A stretch of DNA of 41,130 nucleotides from Bacillota bacterium (lineage in GTDB: Bacteria; Bacillota; Clostridia; Lachnospirales; Lachnospiraceae): positions 1 to 41,130 of the forward strand of contig JAEYPA010000032.1 in the NCBI GenBank assembly GCA_023411225.1, in the 5' to 3' direction. The position numbers and the translations under genes were made by a program. The notes beneath the pieces are model-generated. The model was given only the letters and a program-made list of their open reading frames with translations. It made no database searches and was not told the DNA's origin. Below are positions 23,659-33,365 of the stretch, one piece after another. How positions within the stretch are numbered: position 1 is the first letter of the stretch; the number at the start of each line of letters is the position of its first letter.

Positions 23659-23691
23659 ATGGGATTGCAATCCACTTCATTGCAATCCCAT
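23659..23691 (-). terminator. Likely terminator of clpB
   Basis: A perfect 12-bp inverted repeat ATGGGATTGCAA (23659-23670) with TTGCAATCCCAT (23680-23691), 11 bases after the clpB stop. The following minus-strand sequence TTCCTTCTTATT is only moderately U-rich. Confidence 0.7.
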
Positions 23692-23701
23692 TCCAGTAAC
23701 A

Positions 23702-26305
23702 CTATACTACCTGTACATTTTGTTTCACTGATGATACCAGATTGCTTCCATCATAATCAATTACAACCGTCTCTCCCATACTGAGTTCTCCACTGAGAAT
23801 CAATCTAGCCGTCAGAGTTTCCACATTTTTCGTCAGGAACCTCTTTAATGGCCTTGCGCCATAAACAGGATCGTAAGCACTATCCACCACATACTGTTTA
23901 GCAGCCGGTGTCAACTCCACAGAAAGCTCCTTATCCACCAATCGTTGATTCAGGTTAGCCAAAAGCAGATCAATGATTCCTGTAATATTGTCCTTTGACA
24001 ACGGTTTAAATAATATGATCTCATCTAAACGATTCAGAAATTCCGGCCTAAAATGAGTTCTAAGGTCATTCATTACCATCTTTTCTGCTCCCATAGCAAT
24101 TTCTCCATTGGCTTCGATACCCTCTAACAGATAGCTAGAACCTATGTTGGAGGTCATAATTAGAATGGTATTCTTAAAGTCTACTGTTCTTCCCTGAGAA
24201 TCTGTGACACGACCATCATCCAGCACCTGAAGAAGCACGTTAAATACATCTGGATGGGCTTTCTCCACCTCGTCAAAGAGGACTACAGAGTAAGGTTTTC
24301 TACGAACTGCTTCTGTCAGCTGGCCACCTTCCTCATAACCTACATATCCAGGAGGTGCTCCAATCAGACGGGAGACAGAATGCTTCTCCATATACTCACT
24401 CATGTCGATTCGAACCATGTTATTCTCATCATCAAATAAATTAGCTGCCAAGGCTTTGGCTAACTCTGTTTTACCTACACCAGTTGGTCCAAGGAATAGG
24501 AAGGAACCTATTGGTTTCATAGGGTCCTTGATGCCAGCTTTGGAACGAAGAATAGCCTCTGTGACCTTCTCCACTCCTTCGTCCTGTCCAATAACACGTT
24601 TGTGCAGAGCATCTGCCAGATGGAGTGTCTTATTCCGTTCACCTTCCGTCAGTTTGGCAACAGGAATTCCTGTCCATTTGGAAATAATTCTGGCTATCTC
24701 TTCTTCACTGACATTTTCATGGACCAGAGTGTGTTCTTCCCTACGCACTCGTTCCTCTTCCATTGCAAGCTGTTTCTCCAGTGCAGGAAGCTTACCATAT
24801 TGTAACTCTGCTGCCCGGTTCAAATCATACTCTCTCTGAGCCATCTGAATCTCATTATGAACAGCTTCCATCTCTTCCTTTAACTTCTGGACTTTCTCTA
24901 CACTAGCCTTCTCGGCATCCCATTTGGCCTTAGCCACATTAAATTCATCACGAAGCTCTGCTAACTCCTTCTGAAGGTTGGCAAGCCGTTCTTTGCTCAA
25001 GTGGTCGTCTTCCTTCTTTAACGCAGCTTCTTCAATCTCAAGCTGCATAATGTGACGTCCAATATCATCTAGCTCTGTTGGCATAGAGTCAAGTTCGGTC
25101 TTAATCAGAGCACAGGCTTCATCTACTAGATCTATTGCCTTATCTGGCAGAAAACGATCCGATATATATCGATGGGATAGCGTAGCCGCTGAAACCAAAG
25201 CGGAGTCAGTAATCTTTACACCATGAAAAACCTCATAGCGTTCTTTCAGTCCTCTTAGAATGGAAATGGTATCTTCTACCGTAGGCTCATCTACTAATAC
25301 CGGTTGGAATCTACGTTCCAGGGCGGCATCCTTTTCAATATACTGACGATATTCATTGAGCGTGGTAGCACCGATACAGTGGAGCTCTCCTCTGGCTAAC
25401 ATAGGCTTTAACATATTACCAGCATCCATGGCCCCGTCTGTCTTTCCAGCCCCCACAATCAGATGAAGCTCATCTATAAAGAGTATAATCTTCCCTTCAC
25501 TTTTTTTAACCTCTTCCAATACTGCCTTCAGACGCTCTTCAAATTCGCCACGATACTTGGCTCCGGCCACCAAAGCACCCATATCTAAGGCAAATATCTT
25601 CTTATCTTTTAAGGCCTCAGGTACATCTCTCCGAACGATTCTCTGTGCCAGTCCCTCTACAACAGCAGTCTTACCTACGCCCGGTTCTCCAATGAGTACC
25701 GGATTGTTCTTGGTTTTACGGGAAAGGATACGAACCACATCACGAATCTCTGAATCACGTCCAATGACTGGATCTAGCTTCTGATCCCTTGCCCTTTCCA
25801 CCAAATCATACCCATATTTAGTAAGGGTATCATAGGTGTCCTCTGGATTGTCGGAGGTAATCTTCTGATTGCCACGTACAGAAGAAAGTACTTTCAGAAA
25901 ACTATCACGACTAATATTAAATTGCTTTAATAACTCCTTCATGTCACGTCCTGGTTGCTTGATCAGACTTAAAAATAAATGTTCCACAGAGACATACTCG
26001 TCTCCCATCCTCTTTGCCTCGTCCTCAGCATAAATCAGAACTTTGTTCAAATCATTACTGATATAGACCTGACTACTACCACTTACCTTCGGTTTCTTTT
26101 CAATGACTGTCTTTACGGCCTGGGTAAATACATCAGCATTAATTCCCATTTTGGTAATCAACTTCTTAATCAAGCTGTCTTCTATGGTCAGCAGACTATA
26201 TAGAAAATGTTCCTGAGTAATCTCTTGATTCCCATACTCATATGCTATTTTCTCGCATGCCTGGACTGCCTCCATGGACTTTTGAGTAAATTTATTTATA
26301 TTCAT
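23702..26305 (-). CDS. clpB: ClpB disaggregase (Hsp100)
   Basis: An AAA+ protein disaggregase of 867 residues, the standard full length. Order: Clp N-terminal repeats (1-145), NBD1 with Walker A GEPGVGKT at 206-213 and FIDELHLIVGAG, a coiled-coil middle domain (about 405-525, rich in Glu/Lys), NBD2 with Walker A GPTGVGKT and VVLFDEVEKAH, and the C-terminal small domain. The pore loops KYRGEFEER and GYVGYEEGG are intact. It works with DnaK to rescue aggregated proteins in the cytoplasm. The ATG follows GAGGGG by six bases. I see no CIRCE repeat and no GGTCAAA heptads of CtsR upstream, so heat control, if any, must work otherwise. Confidence 0.96.
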   Translation of the reverse strand: MNINKFTQKSMEAVQACEKIAYEYGNQEITQEHFLYSLLTIEDSLIKKLITKMGINADVFTQAVKTVIEKKPKVSGSSQVYISNDLNKVLIYAEDEAKRMGDEYVSVEHLFLSLIKQPGRDMKELLKQFNISRDSFLKVLSSVRGNQKITSDNPEDTYDTLTKYGYDLVERARDQKLDPVIGRDSEIRDVVRILSRKTKNNPVLIGEPGVGKTAVVEGLAQRIVRRDVPEALKDKKIFALDMGALVAGAKYRGEFEERLKAVLEEVKKSEGKIILFIDELHLIVGAGKTDGAMDAGNMLKPMLARGELHCIGATTLNEYRQYIEKDAALERRFQPVLVDEPTVEDTISILRGLKERYEVFHGVKITDSALVSAATLSHRYISDRFLPDKAIDLVDEACALIKTELDSMPTELDDIGRHIMQLEIEEAALKKEDDHLSKERLANLQKELAELRDEFNVAKAKWDAEKASVEKVQKLKEEMEAVHNEIQMAQREYDLNRAAELQYGKLPALEKQLAMEEERVRREEHTLVHENVSEEEIARIISKWTGIPVAKLTEGERNKTLHLADALHKRVIGQDEGVEKVTEAILRSKAGIKDPMKPIGSFLFLGPTGVGKTELAKALAANLFDDENNMVRIDMSEYMEKHSVSRLIGAPPGYVGYEEGGQLTEAVRRKPYSVVLFDEVEKAHPDVFNVLLQVLDDGRVTDSQGRTVDFKNTILIMTSNIGSSYLLEGIEANGEIAMGAEKMVMNDLRTHFRPEFLNRLDEIILFKPLSKDNITGIIDLLLANLNQRLVDKELSVELTPAAKQYVVDSAYDPVYGARPLKRFLTKNVETLTARLILSGELSMGETVVIDYDGSNLVSSVKQNVQVV

Positions 26306-26350
26306 ATCAGACCCCTCTTTCTACTTCGTTTTCATATTTGTTCTATATCA

Positions 26351-26379
26351 ACTATAACATATATGGTATTAAAGTGCAA
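26351..26379 (-). promoter_or_regulatory. Vegetative promoter of clpB
   Basis: Minus strand: TTGCAC (26374-26379), 17 bases, TATAGT (26351-26356). The start point would be about 40 bases before the clpB ATG. No HrcA or CtsR operator is visible in the 147-base divergent gap. Confidence 0.65.
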
Positions 26380-26452
26380 GCCTAAATTTATTATTAAAAA
26401 TGCCGATACAAATTATACCACTATTGTCGTTTTAAACTAAGGAGGACTTCTC

Positions 26453-29400
26453 TTGACTAAATTTAAATCCAGCAATATTATATACGCCAGTATATTTATC
26501 TTCTTCGTCACAATGATGGCTATTTTTTTAAGCATTAACTATTATAATAATAAGTTAACAAAGGCTATAGATTCTCAGGTGGAAGAAACTTTAGGCAGGG
26601 ATTGTAATTATGCCAGCAGTAATCTAAAACTATCTTTACAACAGATTTCTGACGACCTGTCATACATCAGTGAAAGACTGACCGAAAATGGTAAGGTCCC
26701 TGACAATCAAACACTAAAACAGCTTATCTCTAATTATAAAGTCACCTCTTCCCTGGAAAATGCTCATTTTATTTACTCCAGTTCTTTGACTGACTTATCT
26801 AGAAATAAGAAATTATCTAGTTTTGAAAAAGTACTTTTAAATAATTACCTGGCTGGACAGACTATCTCAATTATCCATGAAAATAATGCTGTCAGACTGT
26901 CTATCTCTGTTCCTATTTATAAAGAAAAAAATATAGCTGGATTGCTATATACCTCCTACTCTTTGGATTATTTCCAAAGACAAATACTGATCTCACCTAC
27001 GAATGGTGATTTTAATTCCTATATTGTAGGACAAAATCTAGAACTATTGACACCTATGAGCACATACTATACATTGGATCAGGCATTTGAGAGTTATAAG
27101 CTTCCATCCAATGTTACTATTAATACAATTAAAGATGACTTTGCCAACAATAAATCTAACATTATGGTGGTTTTTATAAACGGGCAAAAATACTATCTTC
27201 ACTACGCCCCATGTAATGTAAACAATTGGTTTATTGTTAGTATTTGTCAAGAAGAGGATGCTATAAACCATATTTCTATTCTCAGTACTGCTACCCGTAA
27301 ATTGTGTAATCAAATCATTGGCATTGTAGCTGTGTTGCTCTTTATTATCCTAGTTGTACAAAGCTTTATTAGCCTGCGAAATAATAAAAACACCAGCCGT
27401 CTGCTATTGGAGAGGGCCTGCTATGAAACAGCTTTTGAACTGACAAATGGCGTTCTATGGGAATATGACATTAGAACTGATACCCTAACAAAATCCGATC
27501 CAGACCAAGGTATTATGACACCATTGGCTATTACAGAGCATTTTCGTGATTTTATAAAAGATACTGAACTTATTTTCGAAGATGATCTGGAAACCTTCTA
27601 TAAATTCTATAGGAATTTAGTTGATGGGTGCGATGGCTGTACGACAGAAATCCGTGCTAAGGACATTACCGGAAGCTATAAGTGGTTTGAAATCACAGCC
27701 ACTGCTATCAGGGACAATGACAATCACCCTCTTCTTGTAATCGGGCAGTGCATAAATATTGATGCTGAAAAACGCACCTTGGAGCAGATCAAGGCCTCTA
27801 GGGAATTGGATTCATTAACCAAACTATATAACCGAAAAACGGCAGAAGCAAAGATAGCTTCTTTAATAGCTGGAGAGTCTGAGTCAAGAATCCACGCTCT
27901 GCTTATAATGGATATTGATAATTTTAAACAAATCAATAATACCTATGGTTATGTATTTGGCGACGCTTTGCTGGTAGAATTGGCCGCCCGTCTGTCTAAA
28001 CAGTATAAATCAGAAGGTAATGTGCTGTCTCGTGTAGGTGGTGATTGTTTTCTAATCTATCTGTCCGATATTTCTTCTGCATCCTATGCCATAGAACAGG
28101 GGCGGAACTTACTTAATATTCTTCAGGAGACTTTTAAAAAACAGGATGAGAACACTCACATTAGTGGAAACGTGGGACTTTCCCTTTATCCTAGTGACGG
28201 CACCAAAACATCAACCCTGTTAAGTAAGGCTAGTACAGCTTTGGCTTACTCTAAAAGTCATGGTTCTAACAATGTTAATTTATATAACAGTACTTATATG
28301 GATTACACAGACTATAACGTGGTTTCTGATGAAATTCGAACGAGAAATAATTATCAACCTATGGATCAAAGTATTATTGACTCCTCCCTTATTACCAATA
28401 CAGTTGAGATACTTTTTGATGCCAGAGATATGGAGTCCTCAATTAATATGATATTAGGTATTATCGGCTCATATTATGACCTCTGTTATATTGCAGTTAT
28501 TGAAAAAAGTGAAGTAAATTCTAACGGAATTTTTACATATACATGGAGTATGGACTCTGGAATTGATATGCCTGAAGACTTCCAAATTCCGGCCGTAGCT
28601 ATCCAGGCAATGGACCTATATAATAGCAATCACAATAATATCTATTATAGTAACTCCATATCAGAACTTCAGGAAATATGTCCCGATTTGGCAGATTCCT
28701 TACGACAATATTTGATTACGGGATTTTTAGAATGTGGTATCAACAATAATGGCCAACCACTTGGATATATTGCCTTTACCTATGCAGATAGTGAGAGGAT
28801 ATGGACGGATTCAGAGGTGGATTCCATTTCTCTAATCACCAAGATTCTAGGTGGATATATCTTTAATATCAGGGCACAGGCTAAGGCTCATAAACTACAA
28901 CGTATCGATCCTCTTACTAATGCCAGGAATCTGACTGCTTTTTCTGAGGACGCTACCCGATTGATTTACAACAATCCAAATACAGATTATGTCCTATTTT
29001 ACTCAGATATTGATAAATTTAAGCTGTTTAATGATACGTATGGCTATAGTGAAGGGGATCGTTTATTGATTGAATTCACCAATGCCCTAAACTCTATTAC
29101 CGATCATGACGAGTGTTTTGGCAGGGTAACTGCGGATAAGTTTATCGGGTTATTCAACTACAATAACCCAAAGCACTTTTTGGGAAAAATGCGTTTGCTC
29201 CATGATATGATGAACCAGATTCCAAAAACCGAAAGCGAAAACTACCGTGTTTCTATTATTATTGGTTTATGTCCAGTTAATGACGGTCGCAATCTCTCGG
29301 TCATCATAGATCGTGCAAACATCGCAAGAAAGAGTATCACCAACCGGCACAAATCACGTTATGCTTTCTTTAACGAAGCTATGAAAAGTGACCTTGTGAA

Positions 29401-30172
29401 GCAACGAGAGATTGAAGATATCATGGATATATCCATAGCTAACGATGAATTTTTAGTATATTTGCAGCCTAAAGTTTATTTGGGTAGTAGGCAGATCTGT
29501 GGCGCAGAAGCCTTAGTTCGTTGGCAACATCCAACGAAAGGTTTGATGCCACCTAATGATTTTATCCCTATATTTGAGGAAAATCAGTTTATTATCAAAT
29601 TGGATTATTATGTATTTGAGCAAACCTGTAAACATATTCGAAGAATGCTTAATGCTAATCAAAAGGTATATCCTGTCTCAGTCAACATGTCAAGACTTCA
29701 TCTGAATAACAATGAGATCCTTACGAAATTAAAGGAGATTGTAGACAAATATCAGATTCCAACTCACTATCTGGAATTAGAGTTAACAGAAAGTGCTCTA
29801 CAGGAAAACTCAAGTTATATGTTCTCCATATTGTTCCAGCTCCACAATATGGGCTTTATTATCAGTATGGATGATTTCGGCTCTGGTTTGTCTTCCTTAA
29901 ATCTACTTCGTACACTGCCATTTGATGAACTGAAGCTGGATAAGGATTTCTTCCAACAGGGAACTTCTACGGAACGAGAGCGTATCGTTATCACCAATAT
30001 CGTACGTATGGCTCAAGATCTACATATGACCATAGTGTCAGAGGGTGTTGAGACACAAGAACAAGCTGATTTCTTGAACTCTATAAACTGTGACATTGCA
30101 CAGGGCTTTTTATTTGCTAAGCCAATGCCAATTGAGGAGTATGAAAGAATCTACTATCCTACCGTGAATTAG
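26453..30172 (+). CDS. Membrane c-di-GMP phosphodiesterase: sensor-PAS-GGDEF-GAF-GGDEF-EAL
   Basis: A signalling protein of 1239 residues. TM1 at about 8-28, an extracytoplasmic sensor (Cache-like, 30-284), TM2 at about 285-306, a PAS-like domain (320-440), GGDEF 1 (447-610), a GAF-like region (640-800), GGDEF 2 (812-965) and EAL (990-1235). GGDEF 1 reads GGDCF and GGDEF 2 reads VTADKF at the active site, so neither should make c-di-GMP well; the first may still bind GTP. The EAL domain keeps EALVRW, the ESAL Glu and DDFGSGLSSL, so it should break down c-di-GMP. The TTG start is seven bases after AAGGAGG. It stands alone, divergent from clpB. Confidence 0.93.
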   Translation: MTKFKSSNIIYASIFIFFVTMMAIFLSINYYNNKLTKAIDSQVEETLGRDCNYASSNLKLSLQQISDDLSYISERLTENGKVPDNQTLKQLISNYKVTSSLENAHFIYSSSLTDLSRNKKLSSFEKVLLNNYLAGQTISIIHENNAVRLSISVPIYKEKNIAGLLYTSYSLDYFQRQILISPTNGDFNSYIVGQNLELLTPMSTYYTLDQAFESYKLPSNVTINTIKDDFANNKSNIMVVFINGQKYYLHYAPCNVNNWFIVSICQEEDAINHISILSTATRKLCNQIIGIVAVLLFIILVVQSFISLRNNKNTSRLLLERACYETAFELTNGVLWEYDIRTDTLTKSDPDQGIMTPLAITEHFRDFIKDTELIFEDDLETFYKFYRNLVDGCDGCTTEIRAKDITGSYKWFEITATAIRDNDNHPLLVIGQCINIDAEKRTLEQIKASRELDSLTKLYNRKTAEAKIASLIAGESESRIHALLIMDIDNFKQINNTYGYVFGDALLVELAARLSKQYKSEGNVLSRVGGDCFLIYLSDISSASYAIEQGRNLLNILQETFKKQDENTHISGNVGLSLYPSDGTKTSTLLSKASTALAYSKSHGSNNVNLYNSTYMDYTDYNVVSDEIRTRNNYQPMDQSIIDSSLITNTVEILFDARDMESSINMILGIIGSYYDLCYIAVIEKSEVNSNGIFTYTWSMDSGIDMPEDFQIPAVAIQAMDLYNSNHNNIYYSNSISELQEICPDLADSLRQYLITGFLECGINNNGQPLGYIAFTYADSERIWTDSEVDSISLITKILGGYIFNIRAQAKAHKLQRIDPLTNARNLTAFSEDATRLIYNNPNTDYVLFYSDIDKFKLFNDTYGYSEGDRLLIEFTNALNSITDHDECFGRVTADKFIGLFNYNNPKHFLGKMRLLHDMMNQIPKTESENYRVSIIIGLCPVNDGRNLSVIIDRANIARKSITNRHKSRYAFFNEAMKSDLVKQREIEDIMDISIANDEFLVYLQPKVYLGSRQICGAEALVRWQHPTKGLMPPNDFIPIFEENQFIIKLDYYVFEQTCKHIRRMLNANQKVYPVSVNMSRLHLNNNEILTKLKEIVDKYQIPTHYLELELTESALQENSSYMFSILFQLHNMGFIISMDDFGSGLSSLNLLRTLPFDELKLDKDFFQQGTSTERERIVITNIVRMAQDLHMTIVSEGVETQEQADFLNSINCDIAQGFLFAKPMPIEEYERIYYPTVN

Positions 30173-30191
30173 GTACTAGATTCCAAGTAAA

Positions 30192-30246
30192 AAAGACATC
30201 CCGAAATTGTTGCTTTAAGTTCTCTGCAACAATTTCGGGATGCAAA
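30192..30246. terminator. Strong terminator between the EAL and PepSY genes
   Basis: A perfect 17-bp stem CATCCCGAAATTGTTGC (30197-30213) with its complement at 30226-30242 and a 12-base loop. On the minus strand it is followed by TCTTTTTT, ideal for ending the PepSY transcript. On the plus strand the tail is weaker. Confidence 0.9.
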
Positions 30247-30282
30247 ATTGTTCTCCGTCATGAGATAAGTTTCTCATTCCTT

Positions 30283-31191
30283 CTAGTCATCTTCCTCGGT
30301 TTCAAAATCTAATACTGTTCCTTTAGATGCATCGATTGTATACTCATATTCTAAATTATTGTAATAAAACTCTATCTCATATTCTACTTCTCCATGGTCA
30401 TTCTCAAGCTTAGCTTTTGTAAATCTTACCTCTGAGAGTTTACGTCCGGCATGTTTTACAGCGATAGCTTTGGCTTTATCCACCCCAATATAAGTGTCTG
30501 TACTATCTAGCTTGGAAGGTAATTCTTCAGAACTCTTACTTAGGACTTTTCCATTATAAGCATTCATCTCATACTCATATTCTCTAGTAGAAGAATAGAA
30601 TTCTATGTCATATACTAGAATGTCATTTTCTTTATCCAATTCAGTTTTAGTAAAAGTTACTTTATCAGAAGTAAGACCTGCATCAGCTAAAGCCTTAGAT
30701 CTGGCCTTGCTAGCTGTCATGGCTTCTTTCTCGTTTCTCTTTTCATGAGTTGTAGCTTTCGATTCTGTTGTAACCTGTGGATTTACTGTTGGAACGGTTT
30801 CTGCTACGGCATGTGGCTTTATGGTAACCTCTGGCTTTGTTGTAGGCTGTAGACGGTCGTCAGCAGCTTCTACTTCTTTATACACTACTCTGCCTTCATA
30901 GGCGTCAATCCAATAGTCATACTCCTTTTCATTGGTAGTAAATTCTACATCATATACATATTGTCCATTTTCATATTCAAACTCTGTTCGTTCCATTCTT
31001 ACTTGGCTGTCAATAAGATTTGCATCTTTTAAGGCTATCTTTTCTGCTTCAACTTTGCCTATTGCCTTATTTTCTGCCATAACTTCTACGGCAAACAGAG
31101 ATCCACTTCCGATTACTCCTACTGCTGCAATGAAACATAAGGAGGTTACTACTGCTTTTTTTGGTGTTTCAAATAATTTTTTTATTTTCAT
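30283..31191 (-). CDS. Exported protein with three PepSY-like repeats
   Basis: A protein of 302 residues with an N-terminal membrane anchor or signal (hydrophobic at 14-37). Three repeats of about 70 residues follow, each with an AxxxALxxAxL helix and a two-strand unit ending EYxYxIDAxxGxVL; these are at about 45-110, 155-225 and 235-300. Between repeats 1 and 2 is a Thr/Val/Pro/Lys-rich linker. PepSY domains are thought to inhibit peptidases or act at the cell surface. The ATG follows AAAGGAG. It lies 77 bases after the histidine kinase gene, and such proteins often follow two-component genes in clostridia, suggesting an envelope-related target or modulator. Confidence 0.88.
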   Translation of the reverse strand: MKIKKLFETPKKAVVTSLCFIAAVGVIGSGSLFAVEVMAENKAIGKVEAEKIALKDANLIDSQVRMERTEFEYENGQYVYDVEFTTNEKEYDYWIDAYEGRVVYKEVEAADDRLQPTTKPEVTIKPHAVAETVPTVNPQVTTESKATTHEKRNEKEAMTASKARSKALADAGLTSDKVTFTKTELDKENDILVYDIEFYSSTREYEYEMNAYNGKVLSKSSEELPSKLDSTDTYIGVDKAKAIAVKHAGRKLSEVRFTKAKLENDHGEVEYEIEFYYNNLEYEYTIDASKGTVLDFETEEDD

Positions 31192-31268
31192 TGTGATTTG
31201 CTCCTTTCATCTTTTATACCCGTAGTATATATGTCGAATATTAAAGGAACATTAGTGAATATAATATT

Positions 31269-32663
31269 TTATGTCGTAAATGTAAATTTGCTTCCTCTTC
31301 CTAATACACTTTCTACAGCAATATCTCCATTATGAAGCTCTGCTATTTCACGTACCATAGCTAATCCCAATCCCGTTCCGACATTGGAACGGGACCGATC
31401 AACCTGATAAAACCGTTCAAAAATCTTATCTATTTCTTCTGGTGCAATACCAATCCCATCATCCTCTACCACAAGCCTTATCTTACTATCTTCTATCAAA
31501 GTAACCATAATATGCCCATTTTCCCGACCATAGCGATAAGCGTTAGTTAATAGATTAGTGAGAAGTCTGGTAAGGAGATCATAATTTCCCTTTATAGAGA
31601 TATCAGGCTGTACCTGATACTGAAGCGATATATTTTTTTCTGATATATAAGCCATATCCTGGCACACAAATGCTACCAACTCAGAAAGGTTAATTGGTTC
31701 CATAGCATAGCTTTCTGCCTTACGCTCCAGTCTTGTAAAGATAAGCATGTCATCTATCAACCTGGACATCTTTCTGCCCTGACGTCTAATTACCTGTAAT
31801 GCTTCCTGATACTCCTCTGGACTTCGCTCTTTTTCTAAATAAAATTCACATTGTGCCATAATTACGGACATTGGGGTACGAAGTTCATGGGAGGCATCTG
31901 AAGTAAAACGACGCTCTGCTTCAAAGGAACTGTCCAGTCGATTGAACATCTCATCAAAGGTAGATGCCAGTTGATGCACCTCATCCTTTCCATCACCTAG
32001 ATTTATACGCCTCTTTAAATCCTTTCCCTGTCCAATCTGAGCTGCTGTTTCCGTTATCTTTTTAATTGGTCGAAGGGTTTTTCCTGCAATCAGGTAACCC
32101 CCTAGTATTCCAAATGCCATTATAATAGGCATTAGAATCAATGACGTACGAATAATTGAAGAAAGTTGGTATGTCCCCTGCTCCGAAGATACCACCCCTC
32201 TGAGCCACAGTCCACCCAACCCATTTCCGTTCAGCTTACGGTCATAGATATACCAAGTAGTCCCACCGATATTTTGCTTCTGCAACTTTGAGTTAATATA
32301 CGAGACATGGGCTATCTCCCTTGCGATAGGATTTGCTCCATATAATAAGGCATTATCCTCAAGATATAAGGAAGTAGATATGCCATTTACTTGATCTAAG
32401 AAATCGTCATCTATCTCTAAAACGCCTCCACCATATACGATATATTGATCGCCATCCTGATCATCCTCAGCTTCCTCCATCGAATTATAATACTCCACTT
32501 CATCTACATTGTTTTCCACTGTTTCAATCAGATTATCCTGTATGGTTTTCTGCATGACAGAGTTGCTTGCAGATACTACTATGGCATAGGTTACCGCCAC
32601 AATAATAATAGAGACAGTGGCAAACCAAAGCGTCATTTTTAAACGTATCGAAAGTTGTCTCAT
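31269..32663 (-). CDS. Membrane sensor histidine kinase (HAMP, HisKA)
   Basis: A sensor kinase of 464 residues. TM1 at about 12-32, an extracytoplasmic domain with an acidic stretch (EEAEDDQDGD, 63-72), TM2 at about 172-194, HAMP (195-248), HisKA with the phosphorylated His259 in SDASHELRTP, and HATPase_c with NAYRYG (N box), DDGIGIAPEE (G1) and GTGLGLAMV (G2). The ATG overlaps the stop of the response regulator gene by four bases (ATGA), so the pair is translationally coupled. The acidic sensor part hints at cations or cationic peptides as signal; this is a guess. PepSY gene follows. Confidence 0.95.
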   Translation of the reverse strand: MRQLSIRLKMTLWFATVSIIIVAVTYAIVVSASNSVMQKTIQDNLIETVENNVDEVEYYNSMEEAEDDQDGDQYIVYGGGVLEIDDDFLDQVNGISTSLYLEDNALLYGANPIAREIAHVSYINSKLQKQNIGGTTWYIYDRKLNGNGLGGLWLRGVVSSEQGTYQLSSIIRTSLILMPIIMAFGILGGYLIAGKTLRPIKKITETAAQIGQGKDLKRRINLGDGKDEVHQLASTFDEMFNRLDSSFEAERRFTSDASHELRTPMSVIMAQCEFYLEKERSPEEYQEALQVIRRQGRKMSRLIDDMLIFTRLERKAESYAMEPINLSELVAFVCQDMAYISEKNISLQYQVQPDISIKGNYDLLTRLLTNLLTNAYRYGRENGHIMVTLIEDSKIRLVVEDDGIGIAPEEIDKIFERFYQVDRSRSNVGTGLGLAMVREIAELHNGDIAVESVLGRGSKFTFTT

Positions 32664-33334
32664 TTCTCCTCCCGCAAAACATATCCGGTTCCTCTTACAG
32701 TATGAATTAATTTACTATCATAACCATCATCTATTTTTTTTCTTAAGTATCTGATATAAACATCTACTACATTAGTACCGCCTTCATATTCAAAATTCCA
32801 TATGTGGTTCTCTATTTTCTCCCTGGATAATACAATCCCTTGGTTATGCATTAAGTACTCCAACAGCGCATATTCTTTGGACGAAAGAGTAATTTCCCGA
32901 TTTCCTCGCTTGACTATGTGGGCTCCGCAATCCATAGTCAGATTCCCAACCGTTAAGATATTTTGTACCATTCCAAATGAACTTCTGGTAAGGACACGGA
33001 TTCTTGCCATTAGTTCTTCAAAGGAAAATGGTTTTACCAAATAGTCGTTGGCTCCACTATCCAAGCCTTTCACCTTATCCGCTATGGTATCCCGTGCGGT
33101 AAGAAATAAAACAGGAGTGGTTTTACCCGCCTTTCTCAGTGCACTGAGCACTTCAAGCCCATCGGCTCCCGGCATCATAATATCTAGAATAATAACATCA
33201 TAGTCTACAACATCCAGTGCCTCCAGCGCTTCCCTGCCATTTAGAAAGCTATCCACGCTGTAGCCATCAGAAATAAGCTTCCTAGTAACAATTTGATTAA
33301 GATCATTTTCATCTTCAGCAAATAGAACTCGCAT
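32660..33334 (-). CDS. OmpR/PhoB-family response regulator
   Basis: A regulator of 224 residues. The receiver (1-118) has the acidic pair Glu7/Asp8, the phospho-acceptor Asp51 in ILDIMMPG, Thr in LTAR and Lys in VKPF. The C-terminal winged helix (125-222) ends with the usual VRGTGYVL. It acts with the kinase that overlaps its 3' end. The unknown protein gene at 33366-34163 stops only 31 bases before it, so these four genes may form one operon: unknown protein, regulator, kinase, PepSY protein. Confidence 0.95.
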   Translation of the reverse strand: MRVLFAEDENDLNQIVTRKLISDGYSVDSFLNGREALEALDVVDYDVIILDIMMPGADGLEVLSALRKAGKTTPVLFLTARDTIADKVKGLDSGANDYLVKPFSFEELMARIRVLTRSSFGMVQNILTVGNLTMDCGAHIVKRGNREITLSSKEYALLEYLMHNQGIVLSREKIENHIWNFEYEGGTNVVDVYIRYLRKKIDDGYDSKLIHTVRGTGYVLREEK

Positions 33335-33365
33335 TACAGTTCCTCCAATACTTACTGCTCTTTCG

